Origin: Colletotrichum lupini
Lineage: Eukaryota; Ascomycota; Sordariomycetes; Glomerellales; Glomerellaceae
Reading direction: 5' to 3'
NCBI RefSeq assembly: GCF_023278565.1
Contig: NC_064672.1
Location: 7,688,001 to 7,752,000 of the forward strand
Length of the DNA: 64,000 nt
In this document: positions 32,265 to 43,595 of the stretch, in pieces
How the letters are laid out: each line of letters opens with the position of its first letter
Numbering within the stretch: position 1 is the first letter of the stretch
Notes under the pieces: model-generated
The model's database searches: none
What the model saw: only the letters and a program-made list of their open reading frames with translations
What the model was told of the DNA's origin: nothing
Position numbers and translations under genes: made by a program

Positions 32265-35200
32265 TGTATGTGAGGCATGTATGTATGCGCAAAGGCGGAG
32301 CTTCCTCTACGAGGTGCATCGCATGTGATCTCTGGAAACGAAATTGCGTTTCTCGAGAATACAAGGCATCTTCTTTTGAGAAGAATGTATGTTGTGCTTT
32401 GCTTTGCGTTGCTTGCGCGTTGCGTTGGGAAGTGTAAGAACGCGGGCAACCTGGGCAGATCTTACACCCGCAGTTCCAAGAGCGGCGGTGTAAGTGAGTG
32501 GCCTTCCCCCCTCCCCCTCCCAAGTTTTCCGTCGTCATCGTCAGCCGGTAACGGTTGACAAAGTAGGTTCCAATTTGCACCCAAATAGTCGAGTGAGCCG
32601 AGAGAGTATCTGGACTAGCACCGAGAAGTGAGAGTGAGTGAGAGGCAGCCCAAAGTCGACCTTATACGCAAAGGTACCCAAAGAGACCCCAAAACAGCCC
32701 AATCGAAAGGGACGCTTCATCATCATCAAACCCAACGACGTACGAAAGCCTACCTGCACTCCTGTCTGCCTAATATCAAGAGTTGCAGAAGGGAAAAGAG
32801 TGCAATTAAATGACGGCGCGCCCTTTTCCGATCTGATCTAGCGGCGCATTGGCTTCGCGTCACCCCATTGCCTGAGCATGCGTCTTGCTGCTGTGGGCAT
32901 CTCTTCATCTTCTTTTTTCTGCTGCCCGTGTGGATCTGCAAATTCCGTGCGCCGTGTGCTACGATACGCCGTAGATTTAGATGGGGGGGGGGGGGGGTTA
33001 CGGATAGGTCCCCTCCAACATTGATGGCTTTTGTCTGATTTTCTCTTCGGGTATTTCCTAGGAATCGGCAAACTGGGTTCCATGTACCGGGGGTGGAACC
33101 TCAAATGCAACGATGATGATGAGCATGGCAAGGCAGCCAACAAGGCATTCCTGTTTACCTGGCTACATGATACACAGGATACCTGTTTTCAAACCCATTG
33201 GTGTCCGAGTATCAAGTATCTGACCCCCTCGATGTGAATTCGGTTCTCACTCGCCTCCCGTGTGAGTGGGATCGTCAGGTTGAACTCTGAAGACATGCAA
33301 TGCCGTACGGCGCGCGGGGGTTTGATGCGGGCGTGACAGACGGACAAAGGCCACTGCTCACTGAGTGATCAATTCAGTTCCGGTCCATGAACCCGCTCAA
33401 CGCAAACGGGTTGCCGTGATCCATGGCATGACCAACTGTTTCCCTCCCCCTCCCCATCTTCACAACCCACGGTTCGCCGGGCTGCCTCTTCGTCCCTCCT
33501 CGACACCGGCAAGGACCCGAGATGCCCCACGCAAGGTGTCCCCCGGATGACGAACGGCGTTCTGGAATACCCCGAGCGGTGGTTTGTGAATGGAGGGGGA
33601 TACGGGCTTGCATGAGAGAGATGCCCCCTTTTGCCGGGGATTACCCCGGGAGCCATCTGACGTTTGAACTTACCGCATGGCAGAAGAAAAAAGAAAAATG
33701 GAAAGAAAATCGTAGCATACTGGCGCGCGAGCAGAAAATTTTCTGGTTTGAGGGACGAAGGGAGGTCCATGGCTTGCCCGGGTCTCGAGCCGGAGCCGGA
33801 CCAGGAGGTCCAGGATTTTTCTTGGTGCGGAATGTGTCAATGGGGGGGAAAGGAGGGGGAGGGGCAATGAATGGCTTGTGTCTATCTATCTATACGCAGG
33901 CACGCACTCCAACGGCACTCCCATGAGTCCCATCCAGACAGGCACACCTCAGACAGCTTGCTCGCCAAAATACCTAGAGACTTTGAGAAGCCGGCACGTC
34001 CTCGACGACGACCATTCTCGAACTCGACTAGCCGGCTAGTGTTGCAGTAGGGACTTTGAATGACAGTCATGGCGCCAATAGTCACATTGGGGCGGTAGTC
34101 GCAAAGGTTAAGGCAATGATGTATGAGCCATCCAGGCCAGGCTAGGTAGTCTACCTACCCCAGTCCCAGCAAGGGTCAGGAAATGTGAGGTATCGCCCAT
34201 AGGTCGAGATCTCATCTGGTGATGGACACGGGGGCTTTGGGGTTTGCATGGGGAGACGAGAGTGTAAGGGAGCCAATGCTTCGGTTATGAGGCTCGAACC
34301 CCCTCCATCCTCCGTCTGGTGTACGCCACCAAAAAGGTTTCTGAGTGAATCGGAAGAGGAACCGCAGGCACTGACCACCGAGAGGTGAATTTCCCGCCCT
34401 CGTCCGTCACCGATTCCGAGCTTCCGTTCGGGTTTGGGCGCTTGTGTGTGGTAACGGGCGTAGAGTGTGAAGTTGATGTGAGACTGAAAGGAGAGGAATC
34501 TCACTGAGAAGACTACGTGAGATGAGACTGAGCGGTGACGACCGCTGATCTGACGGGTGAAACGAGAAAACGGTCTGTGCCACGGAAAACGTGCCCACCA
34601 AACCTTCTTTCTTTTTTTTCACTTTTCTTGAACCATTGCGCTTCTAGATTCTTTTGCTTCGGACTTTTTTGAGACTTTTCAAACCCCCGAATTGCAAAGG
34701 AAAAGAAGGGTGCCATTGTAAACTCCAAAAGTTGAACACGGGACTCCGAACCAACACCGCAATCGCCGGTGCCCCTTGTTCCCTTGCTCCCCTCTTACAG
34801 CAATGGGGTAAGGTATGGATATGTCATGTCTTCCAGGGGGTCGGGTGACGGCCACATGGGAAAAAGGCGTATCTCAAAGAGACAGACACACGAGGGGTGT
34901 GGTGGTGGGACAAGCTACACGCAACATCGCACATCCGCCTCTCACCTATCCGAGACCATCGCTGGCTTTTGTTTTTGCCCTCCTGCCCTTCCCATGCTGC
35001 ACGGTAACATGCCATGGCATGAACCAGGAAACGTGAGGAGCGGAGATGCAGATGCAGTCAAACAGGGCTGCTTGATGATGGGGCACCACCTTACTGGATA
35101 ACGAGCCGTTGGTCCATGACTTGAAAGAGAAGAAGGGCGAGCTGCCAACTCCCAATCAACACCTTTCCTCGATTTGCTCCCAATGATTTTTTCCGAGATC

Positions 35201-37088
35201 AGTCGACGTTACATTGTCGTCGTATCTCCCCAATCCCCAGTGCCCATGTCACTACTCACTCGCCTCCCATCGACGCCATCCGCGAGCCATCGCCCATCCT
35301 GCAGATACACTCGCAGGCCCCTCTGCATCTCCCAACTCTCACGCTTTTCTCACCTGTCAGCCGCGGGCACAGAATTCTCTAATCAAATCACTCATTCTCA
35401 GCCCAAGCCAATATTTTTTTCCCGCCATAGAAACGGGTTCAAGCCTCAGGTGCACAACACAAGTGTGAAAACTGAAGATGCAGAATACAGCCACGCAGAC
35501 GCCTTCTGTATGTAAGTAAGGTTGGGTGATGTAGCATAAGTGCGAGAATGAGAAGAAGGGGAAGCACAGCGCAGCGCCGGCACCGCACTACCGCAGTACC
35601 GCATGGGTTTCTGTATCCTGCACGGATCGACCGTTGTGTAAGGTCAATCTAAAATCAGACCGACGGTTCAAAAACTTGTAGGTGTGTGATGTGTTGTGCG
35701 TTTCCTCCCAAACCGCTTGTATCCGCGCAATCCCCAACGTCTCACGCAGCTCCCTCTCACACACGCCTGAAGCTCGCTCTCGTGTCGTGTCGCCCGTCAA
35801 TCCCGCCTCGTATATTTATTTTGCGCTTCTTGTAGAACTCCAAAAAGCCACGCTGCTCATATGCTGTACTCATCCTACCTCGGAAAATATGCCAATGGCT
35901 GAGCCTAACATGCCACTCGGTGAGGATGACAAGGCAAAGGCAAGGTAAGAGCACACAACAAGCACCTGTGAACGAAAGACCCGAAAGCTGCACGACATCA
36001 CCCAGCCCACGCAGCTGCCCGCGTCAAACAGGCCAGGCCGTCAGCCCAGTCTTTCCTCGAGCCCCAGCTCCGACATGGGGCCATTTTGGTATCATGATGA
36101 TGATGATGATGTATATGCTCCTTTGCTAGTGATACTTTTGCCCGCAGTGTGACGAATGCGCGATGTGACGATGATCATAGAAAGTCACATATCACCATAC
36201 TCATCTACTCATAGATAGGGCTAATCTCACGCACACAGACACCCACCCACCATTCTCTCGCTGCTTCTGCGACTTCAAGTTGGGAGGCCAAGACGCAAAG
36301 CTCAAACTCACAAGTCGGAACAAGGAGGTCAATCCTTTTTCTGTGCCGTTCCCAGGACGCTAAGGCAGTGACGATGTTTGACCGCTCAGATGGTTCCCCA
36401 ATACTTTTTGACAAGAAACCTCCTTCTTCGGGGCCTTGTCCTTGTACTCGGTATCATTGCGCGAGAAAAGATGCATGTCAGATGGGTGAAAAAAAGTGAG
36501 GGGTCGAACGGAGACGGAGACGATGAGGGAGGGGGACGGAAAGCCAAGCCAGCAGGGCTAAAATAAGTGTAAGAAGGGGGAAGGTTCTGATTGATTTTAT
36601 CGTTATCTTGTAATAGCAGCTAACTATTATATACCCGTGGCTTTGGGACGTCAGGTCCCCTCTGTACGTTTCCTTTGATTCCGTACCTGGTGTTTCCCGT
36701 TCCTGTATTCGCATCAAACAAAAAATGAAAAAAGTGTACAAACTTGGTGGACGAGATACCTCGTCGTTGTCGTGATGATGGTATGTTTCCTCGTCCCGGC
36801 CGTCCTCGCATGCCATTGCCATACCATAACATGCCTTGCCCCGCCCCCATCCCCTACCTCTTATCCCAGTGGACACGATATGAACGCCGATTAATCATGC
36901 AAAGTAGAACGCCATTGCCAGCCGTTTATACGAGGCAGAAGACGCGCCGTTTTTTCCCAACCACCGACTCTCCCATCTCTCTCTTCTTGATACTGATTGC
37001 CGTTTGGTGTACTAGCAGCCGTCGGTGAGCTAGCCAAAGTTCTTTTCCGCCCGTCTAGTTTCCCCCGCCGGCCCATGAGTTCCGCCTT

Positions 37089-38300
37089 CTAGCCAAAGAT
37101 TTTGAGGAATCCCCAAATACCAGCCCCGCTGAGGACCGGGATCGTCAAGTTATCGTCCCAACCGAAAATGTCCACCACCTCACTGGCGGCCGCCACAAAT
37201 CCAGACCACAGACCCATGACTCCGAGCGCTAGCGGTCCGGTGATGGTAGCCTGAGCGTCCGAAAGCCCCACGGCGCTTGCGATGGTGCGGGGTAGATGCA
37301 GTGCTCCCGTGAACATGAAGGGATAATTCTCGTCGCCGGGGAAAGGTCCCGTTCTCGGTGCGAGCCATCCCCAGAAGAAGTATGAAGAGGCGATGCCGAC
37401 GAGGAAGGCGGCTGTAGAGCCTGCAAGCGACTTGCCGCGGCGGATACGCGGGGTGTAAGCGCCGTACATGCGGCCAAAGGTGCTGGCGGCGGTATCGCAC
37501 CAGCTGAGCAGGAGGATGGCCATCACACCGACGTCCTTGGGCATGAAGCGCATCGAGATCCACGCGCCAAGCAGGTAGAAGATTACTCCGTTCCATCCGG
37601 CGTATTCGCTCTCACGCATCAGCGCGCCGAGGACCGAGACGTAGAATCGGTTGAAGGAGGCGTAGTTGTGACGGAGGTAGTCGGCGGTCGTAATGGGCAT
37701 CAGCGCAGCAAAGAGCCACGGTGCGACTGAGCTTGTCTGGATACCCGATACGTAGAGCCACAAAGTGAAGAACCCGATCGAAACGTGCAAGATCTTTCTG
37801 GGCACCTCGTGCTTGTGTACAAAGGTCCGCCACTTTCTGTGAATCGGTATCAAGCCCAGCGGACTGGGGCTTCGACTGAAATCGCGCCAACTCCATCCCG
37901 TGGGAGCAGCAGATGGAGGGGCCAGGTGGCCGTTGGTCGTCGTAGCTTTGGGTTTGCCGTTCGCTTCGCCATTGGCGGTGACTTCTTCCGTGATCGGTTC
38001 GCTCGGGATGATGGGCGATTTGCCTCTCTTGCTCTGCGACTTGACCGTGGTCATGGGTGTGATTCGGCGGGACTCGATGGGTGATCGACTTCTCGTACGC
38101 GATCTGCGCATTGTCGATGGCTCGTAGTCTTCCTCTTCTGCCCGTTCCTCCAGCGGCTGGGGCGTTGTTCGCCGTTTCTTCGCCGCAGACCTCGTCACCG
38201 GGCCAAAGTAGTTGTCTTGTGACGCTGCATCAATCTCTGAAGGTGTCGGGCTTGGGGAGATAACCCGCGGGGTAGAGGGTATGGCGCGGACGGAGGACAT
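37089..38300 (-). CDS. dgk1: CTP-dependent diacylglycerol kinase Dgk1
   Basis: This intronless 403-residue protein phosphorylates diacylglycerol with CTP at the nuclear/ER membrane to give phosphatidate, countering the Pah1 phosphatase. Residues 1-150 are disordered, with RS and KRxRR-type basic patches and many SP/TP sites. The membrane catalytic domain (about 160-403) starts with the Dgk1 hallmark HEVPRKILHVSIGF, has about six or seven hydrophobic helices and contains SWCDTAASTFGRMYG plus RGKSLAGSTAAF, the cytidylyltransferase-like active segment of this family. The frame stays open upstream to 38627, which would add about 109 residues of Pro/His-rich sequence; I chose ATG 38300 because the extension has no domain and looks like leader. 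No functional link to its neighbours is evident. Confidence 0.93.
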   Translation of the reverse strand: MSSVRAIPSTPRVISPSPTPSEIDAASQDNYFGPVTRSAAKKRRTTPQPLEERAEEEDYEPSTMRRSRTRSRSPIESRRITPMTTVKSQSKRGKSPIIPSEPITEEVTANGEANGKPKATTTNGHLAPPSAAPTGWSWRDFSRSPSPLGLIPIHRKWRTFVHKHEVPRKILHVSIGFFTLWLYVSGIQTSSVAPWLFAALMPITTADYLRHNYASFNRFYVSVLGALMRESEYAGWNGVIFYLLGAWISMRFMPKDVGVMAILLLSWCDTAASTFGRMYGAYTPRIRRGKSLAGSTAAFLVGIASSYFFWGWLAPRTGPFPGDENYPFMFTGALHLPRTIASAVGLSDAQATITGPLALGVMGLWSGFVAAASEVVDIFGWDDNLTIPVLSGAGIWGFLKIFG

Positions 38301-39962
38301 GTTGTAAGGGAAGGGCGGGAGTGCAGGACAAACGACAGCTCCCGTAAAGAGGCGTTGAAAGGGGAACAAGAGTCGTCTCAGCGGCCAGAGTGAGGAGTGG
38401 AGATGTTTGTCTCTTCTAGATAAACGGGAGTCGTGGGGGTCCAAGGCGGGAGAGACGGAGGCGGAGTCGGCGCGGGCGTGGGTGTCGTAGATGGCAAAGG
38501 GTGCTGCCGGTGAACAGCGATTACCGGTATTCCTTTGATGGCTATGCTGCTGGGCCTGGGGTTGGAGGATGGAGGCTGGTTGGGCTATTGGATCCAGGGT
38601 GATGTTTGAGAATGCAGCAGAGAGCAACTCCGCCGCATGTTGAGCCGGGTTGGTACGGGGGGGAAGAAGACCACGGAGACATGCGGTCGGTCAGCAGGCA
38701 GCGTGACATGTGTTTAAGGACGAGGTGTTTGGACCGGATCGTCGGTGTCTTGTTGTGCTGCGAGTCTGCCGATTCCTGGGGACTGGGAGAGAGGATTTTT
38801 CGCGGGCCAAGGTACCGAGTACTTGCGGCGACGTATCTAAACGGTGTTTGGAGACCGGCCGCACTGTTGCTTTGGTAAGCCGTCTTATCTTTGCACTCGA
38901 ACTTTGCAAGCTAGAACCGAAGAACCTTAGTAAGGCAGAGCCTCTCAAGGTTGAGGTACTCATTACCTCGTCGTAGTCATCGAGGTAGGTACGTCGGGTA
39001 CATCTCTAGGAACTCTTGGGGATGTTGAGATGCAATTCCCGTTTCTCATTCATCCACTTTCAACATGGAGATTGAACAATCAACCATTACGGTTCTCATG
39101 AGATGTTAGCACAAGCAAAAGTCAAGGGTCATCCAAGACGGCTCTCAGGGTGAACCACAGTCTGAACAAACCGCAGCACAGTGTGCCGAGGGCCGAATGA
39201 CCAGCGCCCCGAATCCCACTCCAAAATGTCCGGTGCACGCGACTACCCAGGAATGGCCGGCCTGTCGGGCGCACCGCTTCACTCCAAGTCCATTTGGCAG
39301 GGGGTTTTCTCAAGGGCACGATTCAATCTGCGGTGATTTTTTTTTCTCGTTTCCTCCTCAGTGGGCTGCGCTACGCCGTTTACTGCTGCAAGCATGTGAA
39401 GCCATCTCCGGCCGTCCCGCCGGTTCCATGTCCTTCTCAGGCGTGGCTCCTCTTCTCTGCACGCGCCGGGTGGGTTCGACCGGTGGATGCACTTCATCCC
39501 GTCTCTCCGCTGCCGAGCTGCCTTATGTAGGCTGCCTGTACTCGGTACGTGCACAAAGTGACAAGAGACATGCCATTCTGCGTCTTCCTTGTTTTCCAGA
39601 CCGCTCAACTGCAAAAACGGGCTGAAAGTTTTGGGCGAGATGTCAAGGCGAGTGGCTGAGGACGGTTGGGGGTCAATCGGGATGATATCACTGGCTTTGT
39701 CCGTGGGCGGTCGGACAGAGACATGGCGCCAAGGAGGCCTCGAATGCTGTCACCGCCCCACGTGAGCACACCCACCCACCTGCCGGTCGATAAGAGTAGA
39801 GATAAGATAAGGCAACACTCGATGCCGTATCGATAACGATAACGAAAAAAGTTTCTGGAAATCGAGCCCCTCCAGCTCGGACGGCCTCATTGAAGTCGCA
39901 TGCAGCGCAAATCCTCGGTGTGCCTGACATCCTCTCGATATTTGTCCCAGACCAATTGAACC
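38301..39962. other. Divergent promoter region, dgk1 / spb4
   Basis: This 1.66-kb region has no supported coding sequence. The 330 bp next to dgk1 stay open in the dgk1 frame but look like leader. A cluster of five GATA words lies at 39789-39843, close to spb4. Confidence 0.5.
39789..39843 (+). promoter_or_regulatory. GATA-motif cluster upstream of spb4
   Basis: GATAAG at 39789, 39801 and 39806 and GATAAC at 39832 and 39838: five sites in 55 bp, all in one orientation, 120-174 bp before the spb4 start. GATA factors (AreA type) bind HGATAR words in fungi. Density and position suggest a real promoter element, but no expression evidence is available. Confidence 0.4.
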
Positions 39963-41958
39963 ATGGCGCCCGAAGAGAAGAAGAAGGACCCTAGAGCCTG
40001 GAGAGGTCTCACCCCTCCCTTGGCTGAGTACGATCCCGTGCCACTGCTTCTACTTGCGCATTTAACTAACATTCGCCCAGATGGATCCTCGACTTCGTGT
40101 CCAGCCAAGGCTTCCAGCGCATGACGCCCGTACAAGCGGCATGTCTGCCACAGTTCCTCGGAAACAAGGACGTTGTAGTCGAGGTAAAGAATACAGTAGC
40201 CGTGCTAGCAGATGCGAATACTGACTTTCCCAGGCTGTCACCGGCAGTGGTAAAACGCTGGCCTTCCTCCTTCCGATTGTCCAAAAGCTCATGCGCCTCT
40301 CCGAACCGACGAAGCGCGGCCACGTCTTCTCCATCATCGTCTCCCCAACCCGCGAACTCGCCATTCAGATCCATACCGTCCTCCAGTCCCTCGCCGGCTT
40401 CCACCCCCCGTCCGCCGAGATTCTGCCCCACCTCAAAGATGATGAAAAGCGCCCCGACACGACGGTGCCGGTTATCATCCCTCAGCTGCTCGTCGGCGGG
40501 GTGACCACCACACAGCAAGATCTCAGCTATTTCGTCAGACACGCGCCCAACATCTTGGTCTCGACACCGGGTAGACTTGTTGAGCTTCTCGCGTCTCCGC
40601 ATGTCCACTGCACATCTTCCACGTTCGAAATGCTGGTTCTCGACGAGGCGGATCGTCTGCTGGATATGGGTTTCAAGCAGGACATTCAGAGGATTCTGGG
40701 ATACCTGCCGAAACAGAGAAGAACAGGCTTGTTCAGTGCTTCAGTCTCAGAGGCAGTGTCACAGATTATTACTGTCGGTCTGAGAAACCCGGTCAAGATT
40801 GCTGTACGTGTCAAGAGCTTAAGGGATGGAGGAATTATTGAGGACCGAAAGACACCAATCAGTCTGCAAATGTCCTACCTCGTCACACCAGCAAGCCAGA
40901 AGCTCCCGGCACTCAGCAAGATTCTCGAGAACCTCAACCCGCGGCCACAGCGCAGCATTGTCTTCTTGTCGTCCTGCGCTGCCGTCGACTACTTCCAACA
41001 CGTCCTTCCTACCATCATGCCGGAAGGCTTCACACTCGTTCCCCTACACGGAAAGCTCCCTCCCAAGGCAAGAGAAAAGAGCTTCAACAAGTTTGTCAAC
41101 TCGGTATCACCATCCGTGTTGCTGTGCACAGATATTGCAGCGAGAGGTCTCGATATTCCACAAGTAGACTTTGTCTGCCAGGTTGATCCTCCTTCAGATC
41201 CCAAGGTCTTCATCCACAGGAGTGGACGTGCCGGAAGAGCAGGCAGAAAGGGACTGTCAGTCGTCTTCCTGCAGCCCGGTCACGAGGAAGACTACATTCC
41301 CTTCCTCGAAGTCCGCAAGACGCCCATCTTCCCCCTGACGAAACCTGAGATCACCGTCACCGAGGACGAAGCCAACGAGGCATCAGAAAAGTTCCGCGAC
41401 GTCCTCCGCAGCGATCGCGCCTACCACGACAAGGCACAAAGGGCTTTCGTGAGCTGGGTGCGCAGCTACAACGCTCACCTCACGACCTCCATCTTCCGCG
41501 TCAAGGACCTCGACTGGGCCGACCTCGGAAAGGCCTGGGGTCTGCTCCGCTTACCGCGCATGCCCGAGACGAAGAATTGGGAGGGAGACAAGTGGCTCGG
41601 CAACGAGGACTTTGACTGGGAAAACTTCACGTATAAGGACAAGACGAGGGAGGCCGCACGACTAGCGGCGGCGGAGGCGGAGCGGAACGGCGAGAAGGCG
41701 GCTGCCGCGGATGAGGTGAAGCGCAAGCGCAAGACCAACGAGGCGTGGAGCAAGCAGACGGAGAGGGACGACGTGAGGGTGGAGCGCCGCGACAAGAGGA
41801 GACGCAAGAGGGAGGCTGAGCGGATGTCGACCATGACGGAGGAGGAGAAGATCAAGGCGATGGAGCTGAATGAGATGATTGCGGAGATTAGGAAAAAGAA
41901 CCAGGCCAAGGCGGCAGCTGGCGGGAAGGACGATGAGTTTGAGGGATTCGATGATTAA
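39963..41958 (+). CDS. spb4: ATP-dependent RNA helicase Spb4
   Basis: This DEAD-box helicase acts in the nucleolus for 60S ribosomal subunit assembly (27S pre-rRNA maturation). Three exons (39963-40027, 40081-40183, 40234-41958) encode 630 residues; both introns are about 50 nt and split codons cleanly. Motifs in order: Q motif region [16 protein letters not shown] (about 28-38), motif I AVTGSGKT (about 36-43), Ia PTRELA (about 73), DEAD (about 172-175), motif III as SAS (about 203-205), and [12 protein letters not shown]. The Spb4-type C-terminal extension continues with WVRSYNAH, and [15 protein letters not shown] is diagnostic for Spb4/DDX55. The tail is Lys/Arg/Glu-rich and coiled. The start at 39963 follows a CCATGG-like context and restores the full Q motif. 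Confidence 0.96.
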
Positions 41959-42285
41959 GAAGCGTCTGTTGTAATACTATCTAACCATGTCGTTGAAATC
42001 TGTCCGGGGGATTTCCGGCTCACGGCTCAACGGGTGGAGGAAGTGGAGGCGATACCCCCCGGCGAACGCTTTTTTGGCCTCACACGATGCGATCTCACGA
42101 GACCCTCTCTTCCGTCCGCCCCATCCCGTCTCCGTCCTCGTCGCCAACCCTTTCGGCTTTGAGTTCTACGTTCCCACAGCGGAGAAGAGGCAAAAAAAAA
42201 AATCACACAAGAATGACTCACTCCCCACACCTGCCCTTCTTAAACAGAAACAGTGAGAAGATCGTCATCAACAAGCACTAATACA
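41959..42285. other. spacer between spb4 and tRNA
   Basis: The 3' region of spb4 and the 5' flank of the tRNA. No other feature is seen. Confidence 0.5.
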
Positions 42286-42357
42286 AGCACAATAGCTCAG
42301 GGGTAGAGCGCTGGGCTCATAACCCAGAGGTCCCTGGATCGAAACCAGGTTGTGCTA
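42286..42357 (+). tRNA. Initiator tRNA-Met (anticodon CAT)
   Basis: This 72-nt, intronless gene folds as a full cloverleaf: acceptor AGCACAA with TTGTGCT, D stem GCTC/GAGC, anticodon stem CTGGG/CCCAG around loop CTCATAA (CAT), T stem CCTGG/CCAGG, and discriminator A. Three features mark it as initiator rather than elongator: the A1-T72 pair, three consecutive G-C pairs at the base of the anticodon loop, and T loop ATCGAAA (A54 and A60 in place of the usual T54 and pyrimidine 60). CCA is not encoded, as expected in a eukaryote. Internal A and B boxes lie in the D and T arms. Confidence 0.95.
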
Positions 42358-42364
42358 TTGAATC

Positions 42365-42368
42365 TTTT
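42365..42368 (+). terminator. Pol III terminator of the initiator tRNA
   Basis: The TTTT run starts eight bases after the discriminator base, the usual position for RNA polymerase III termination. A longer T run (CTTTTTC) follows as backup. Confidence 0.75.
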
Positions 42369-42451
42369 GCTTTTTCAGGGTTGTGAATTCCATATGTTCT
42401 AGGTACATGTATATGTCTTTCTTTTGCCATTGTCACCTTGCTTCCCATAAT

Positions 42452-42843
42452 TTAAGCATGATGACCTCCCAAGTGGCCTGTGATAAAGGCATCAGCCGGC
42501 CAGCTCTGTCGAGAGGTAGGCTCGTCACTGGGATATCTGTTCATTTCTGTTTCGAAGGCAACGATCGTCCGAGATCTCCAGATGGAGCCAGGTGCTGGCC
42601 AATATGGTTGTTCGTAATGAGGAGAGTCGTTTTGAGCGATCGTGTGACGTCGGTGTAATGGGATTATAGCTGGTTCGTCTCATATTAGCATGAATCTAGT
42701 CAGGGCATCGGGTTCCTGCTGTTCTTACCGTGCCTCTGCTTTTGTCCCTTGCGAATGCAAGTTTTCCAGAGAATAAAACATGTAGGTGGCAACCCTACAA
42801 ACAGGGCTACAATACCAATAATGGCTTCGAGGGTCATCTGCAT
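42452..42843 (-). CDS. Small single-TM membrane protein, two exons
   Basis: Two exons (42843-42729, 42669-42452) encode 110 residues. The gene is hidden because each exon alone is short. The GTAAGA donor, the CTAATATGAGACGAACCAG branch and acceptor, exact phase joining (CAC-G/CT) and a 70-codon open second exon support it. Residues about 4-26 (LEAIIGIVALFVGLPPTCFI) are one membrane helix, followed by a basic stop-transfer stretch (WKTCIRKGQKQRH). The rest is soluble and rich in Pro, Trp and Ser. This layout, a short N-terminal helix ending in PP followed by a basic patch, is common among small fungal proteins of unknown function. It diverges from the Clr5-ankyrin gene and shares with it the intergenic repeat array. 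I recognise no named family, and function is unknown. Confidence 0.62.
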
Positions 42844-42910
42844 AGCTTGACTTGTGGTATAAAAGTTCTGGTCTAAGAATGCGCGGGTCAAGGCAGCAGA
42901 AAAGCTTGTG

Positions 42911-42926
42911 CCAGACCAATGTCTGG
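42911..42926. repeat. Short inverted repeat with CAAT loop
   Basis: CCAGAC-CAAT-GTCTGG forms a perfect 6-bp inverted repeat with a CCAAT word across its centre. It lies 68 bp upstream of the small membrane-protein start and shares the CAGAC word with the array elements at 43092-43522. Confidence 0.4.
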
Positions 42927-43091
42927 ATATGAAATGTATAGAGGTAGAAGAGTCAGAGACAGTGTGTGAAGGGCGTCGTCGAGCTCTCCCTACGGCGTCT
43001 TCTTATGTTCGAATTCATGGGTCATGATATCTTCGTTCCTCGATCTACATTCAAGGTAGAATGCAGCCCTGGCACTTTGACTGAGCTAGAC

Positions 43092-43522
43092 TTTCAGACT
43101 CTGGTGCCGACGAATAGAACACCATAGTTCTTTGGAGTTTTGAGACTTTCGTATGTCGTCGGAGGGCTTGTGCATACCAGGCGTATCCAACTACAAGGAC
43201 CATGTTTTCAGACTTTGGTTTGGGCCAATGAGTTAAATTTGAAGGAAAACCTCTTTAATAGACGTAAGGCTTTCCACTGCCACGATTTGGTCCATGTGTA
43301 ACATGAAGCTGCGGGACCGTGTTCAGACATTGGCTCCAGCCAATTGCTTTAGATTCTTGTTACGGGGCCAAGTCCACGTCGGACTGTTGGTGCATATGCA
43401 CAACGCGGACCGGTTGGCGTACACACACCAATGATGGGTTTTCAGACTTCGGCTCTGGCCAATGACACCTTGTTGAGGCTGCCAGCTTCAAGCGCTTTTC
43501 AGATATCGGCTTCCGCCAATGA
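43092..43522 (+). promoter_or_regulatory. Five-copy CCAAT-type repeat array in a divergent promoter
   Basis: Five related 25-27 bp elements: 43092-43116, 43205-43231, 43322-43346, 43439-43465 and 43496-43522. Their common form is TTTTCAGAC, two variable bases, then GGCTnnnGCCAATGA; the first copy is the most divergent and lacks the CCAAT word. The shared CAG lies at 43095, 43209, 43324, 43443 and 43500, so spacings are 114, 115, 119 and 57 bp: three equal steps and one half step. The third copy is a perfect dyad, ATTGGCT-CC-AGCCAAT, with two facing CCAAT boxes. CCAAT is the Hap complex site in fungi, and the TTTTCAGAC part is an unexplained second word. The array lies between the starts of the small membrane gene (42843) and the Clr5-ankyrin gene (43709). 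Confidence 0.75.
43390..43401. promoter_or_regulatory. 12-bp palindrome within the array
   Basis: GTGCATATGCAC is a perfect 12-bp dyad between the third and fourth array elements. It could be a separate dimer binding site in the divergent promoter. Confidence 0.3.
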
Positions 43523-43595
43523 TGATGAGAGCCCCATGGCGCAGTCATCCCAAGCTGCATGACAAGACTCTGTCTCCCACACCTTACTTCTTTTC

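Larger units (their letters stand above)
28631..37088. other. 8.4-kb region without a supportable gene
   Basis: No frame on either strand shows a domain, a plausible exon chain or coding-like composition. The longest frame (about 240 codons, minus strand near 30.4-31.1 kb) is Ser/Pro/Leu-rich because the strand is CT-rich. Pyrimidine-rich blocks on the minus strand (29.0-29.6 and 30.4-31.0 kb) and on the plus strand (31.55-31.80, 32.10-32.20 and 35.2-35.4 kb) resemble initiation zones and leaders, so non-coding transcripts are conceivable. Also present: a hexamer repeat (29133-29168), a 24-bp palindrome (31008-31031), eight GCA units (32241-32264) and a 15-G tract (32983-32997). Confidence 0.5.

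Noticed and set aside
38301..38627. N-terminal extension of Dgk1
   Set aside because: The frame is open but low-complexity, and the domain architecture is complete from the ATG at 38300; more likely 5' leader.
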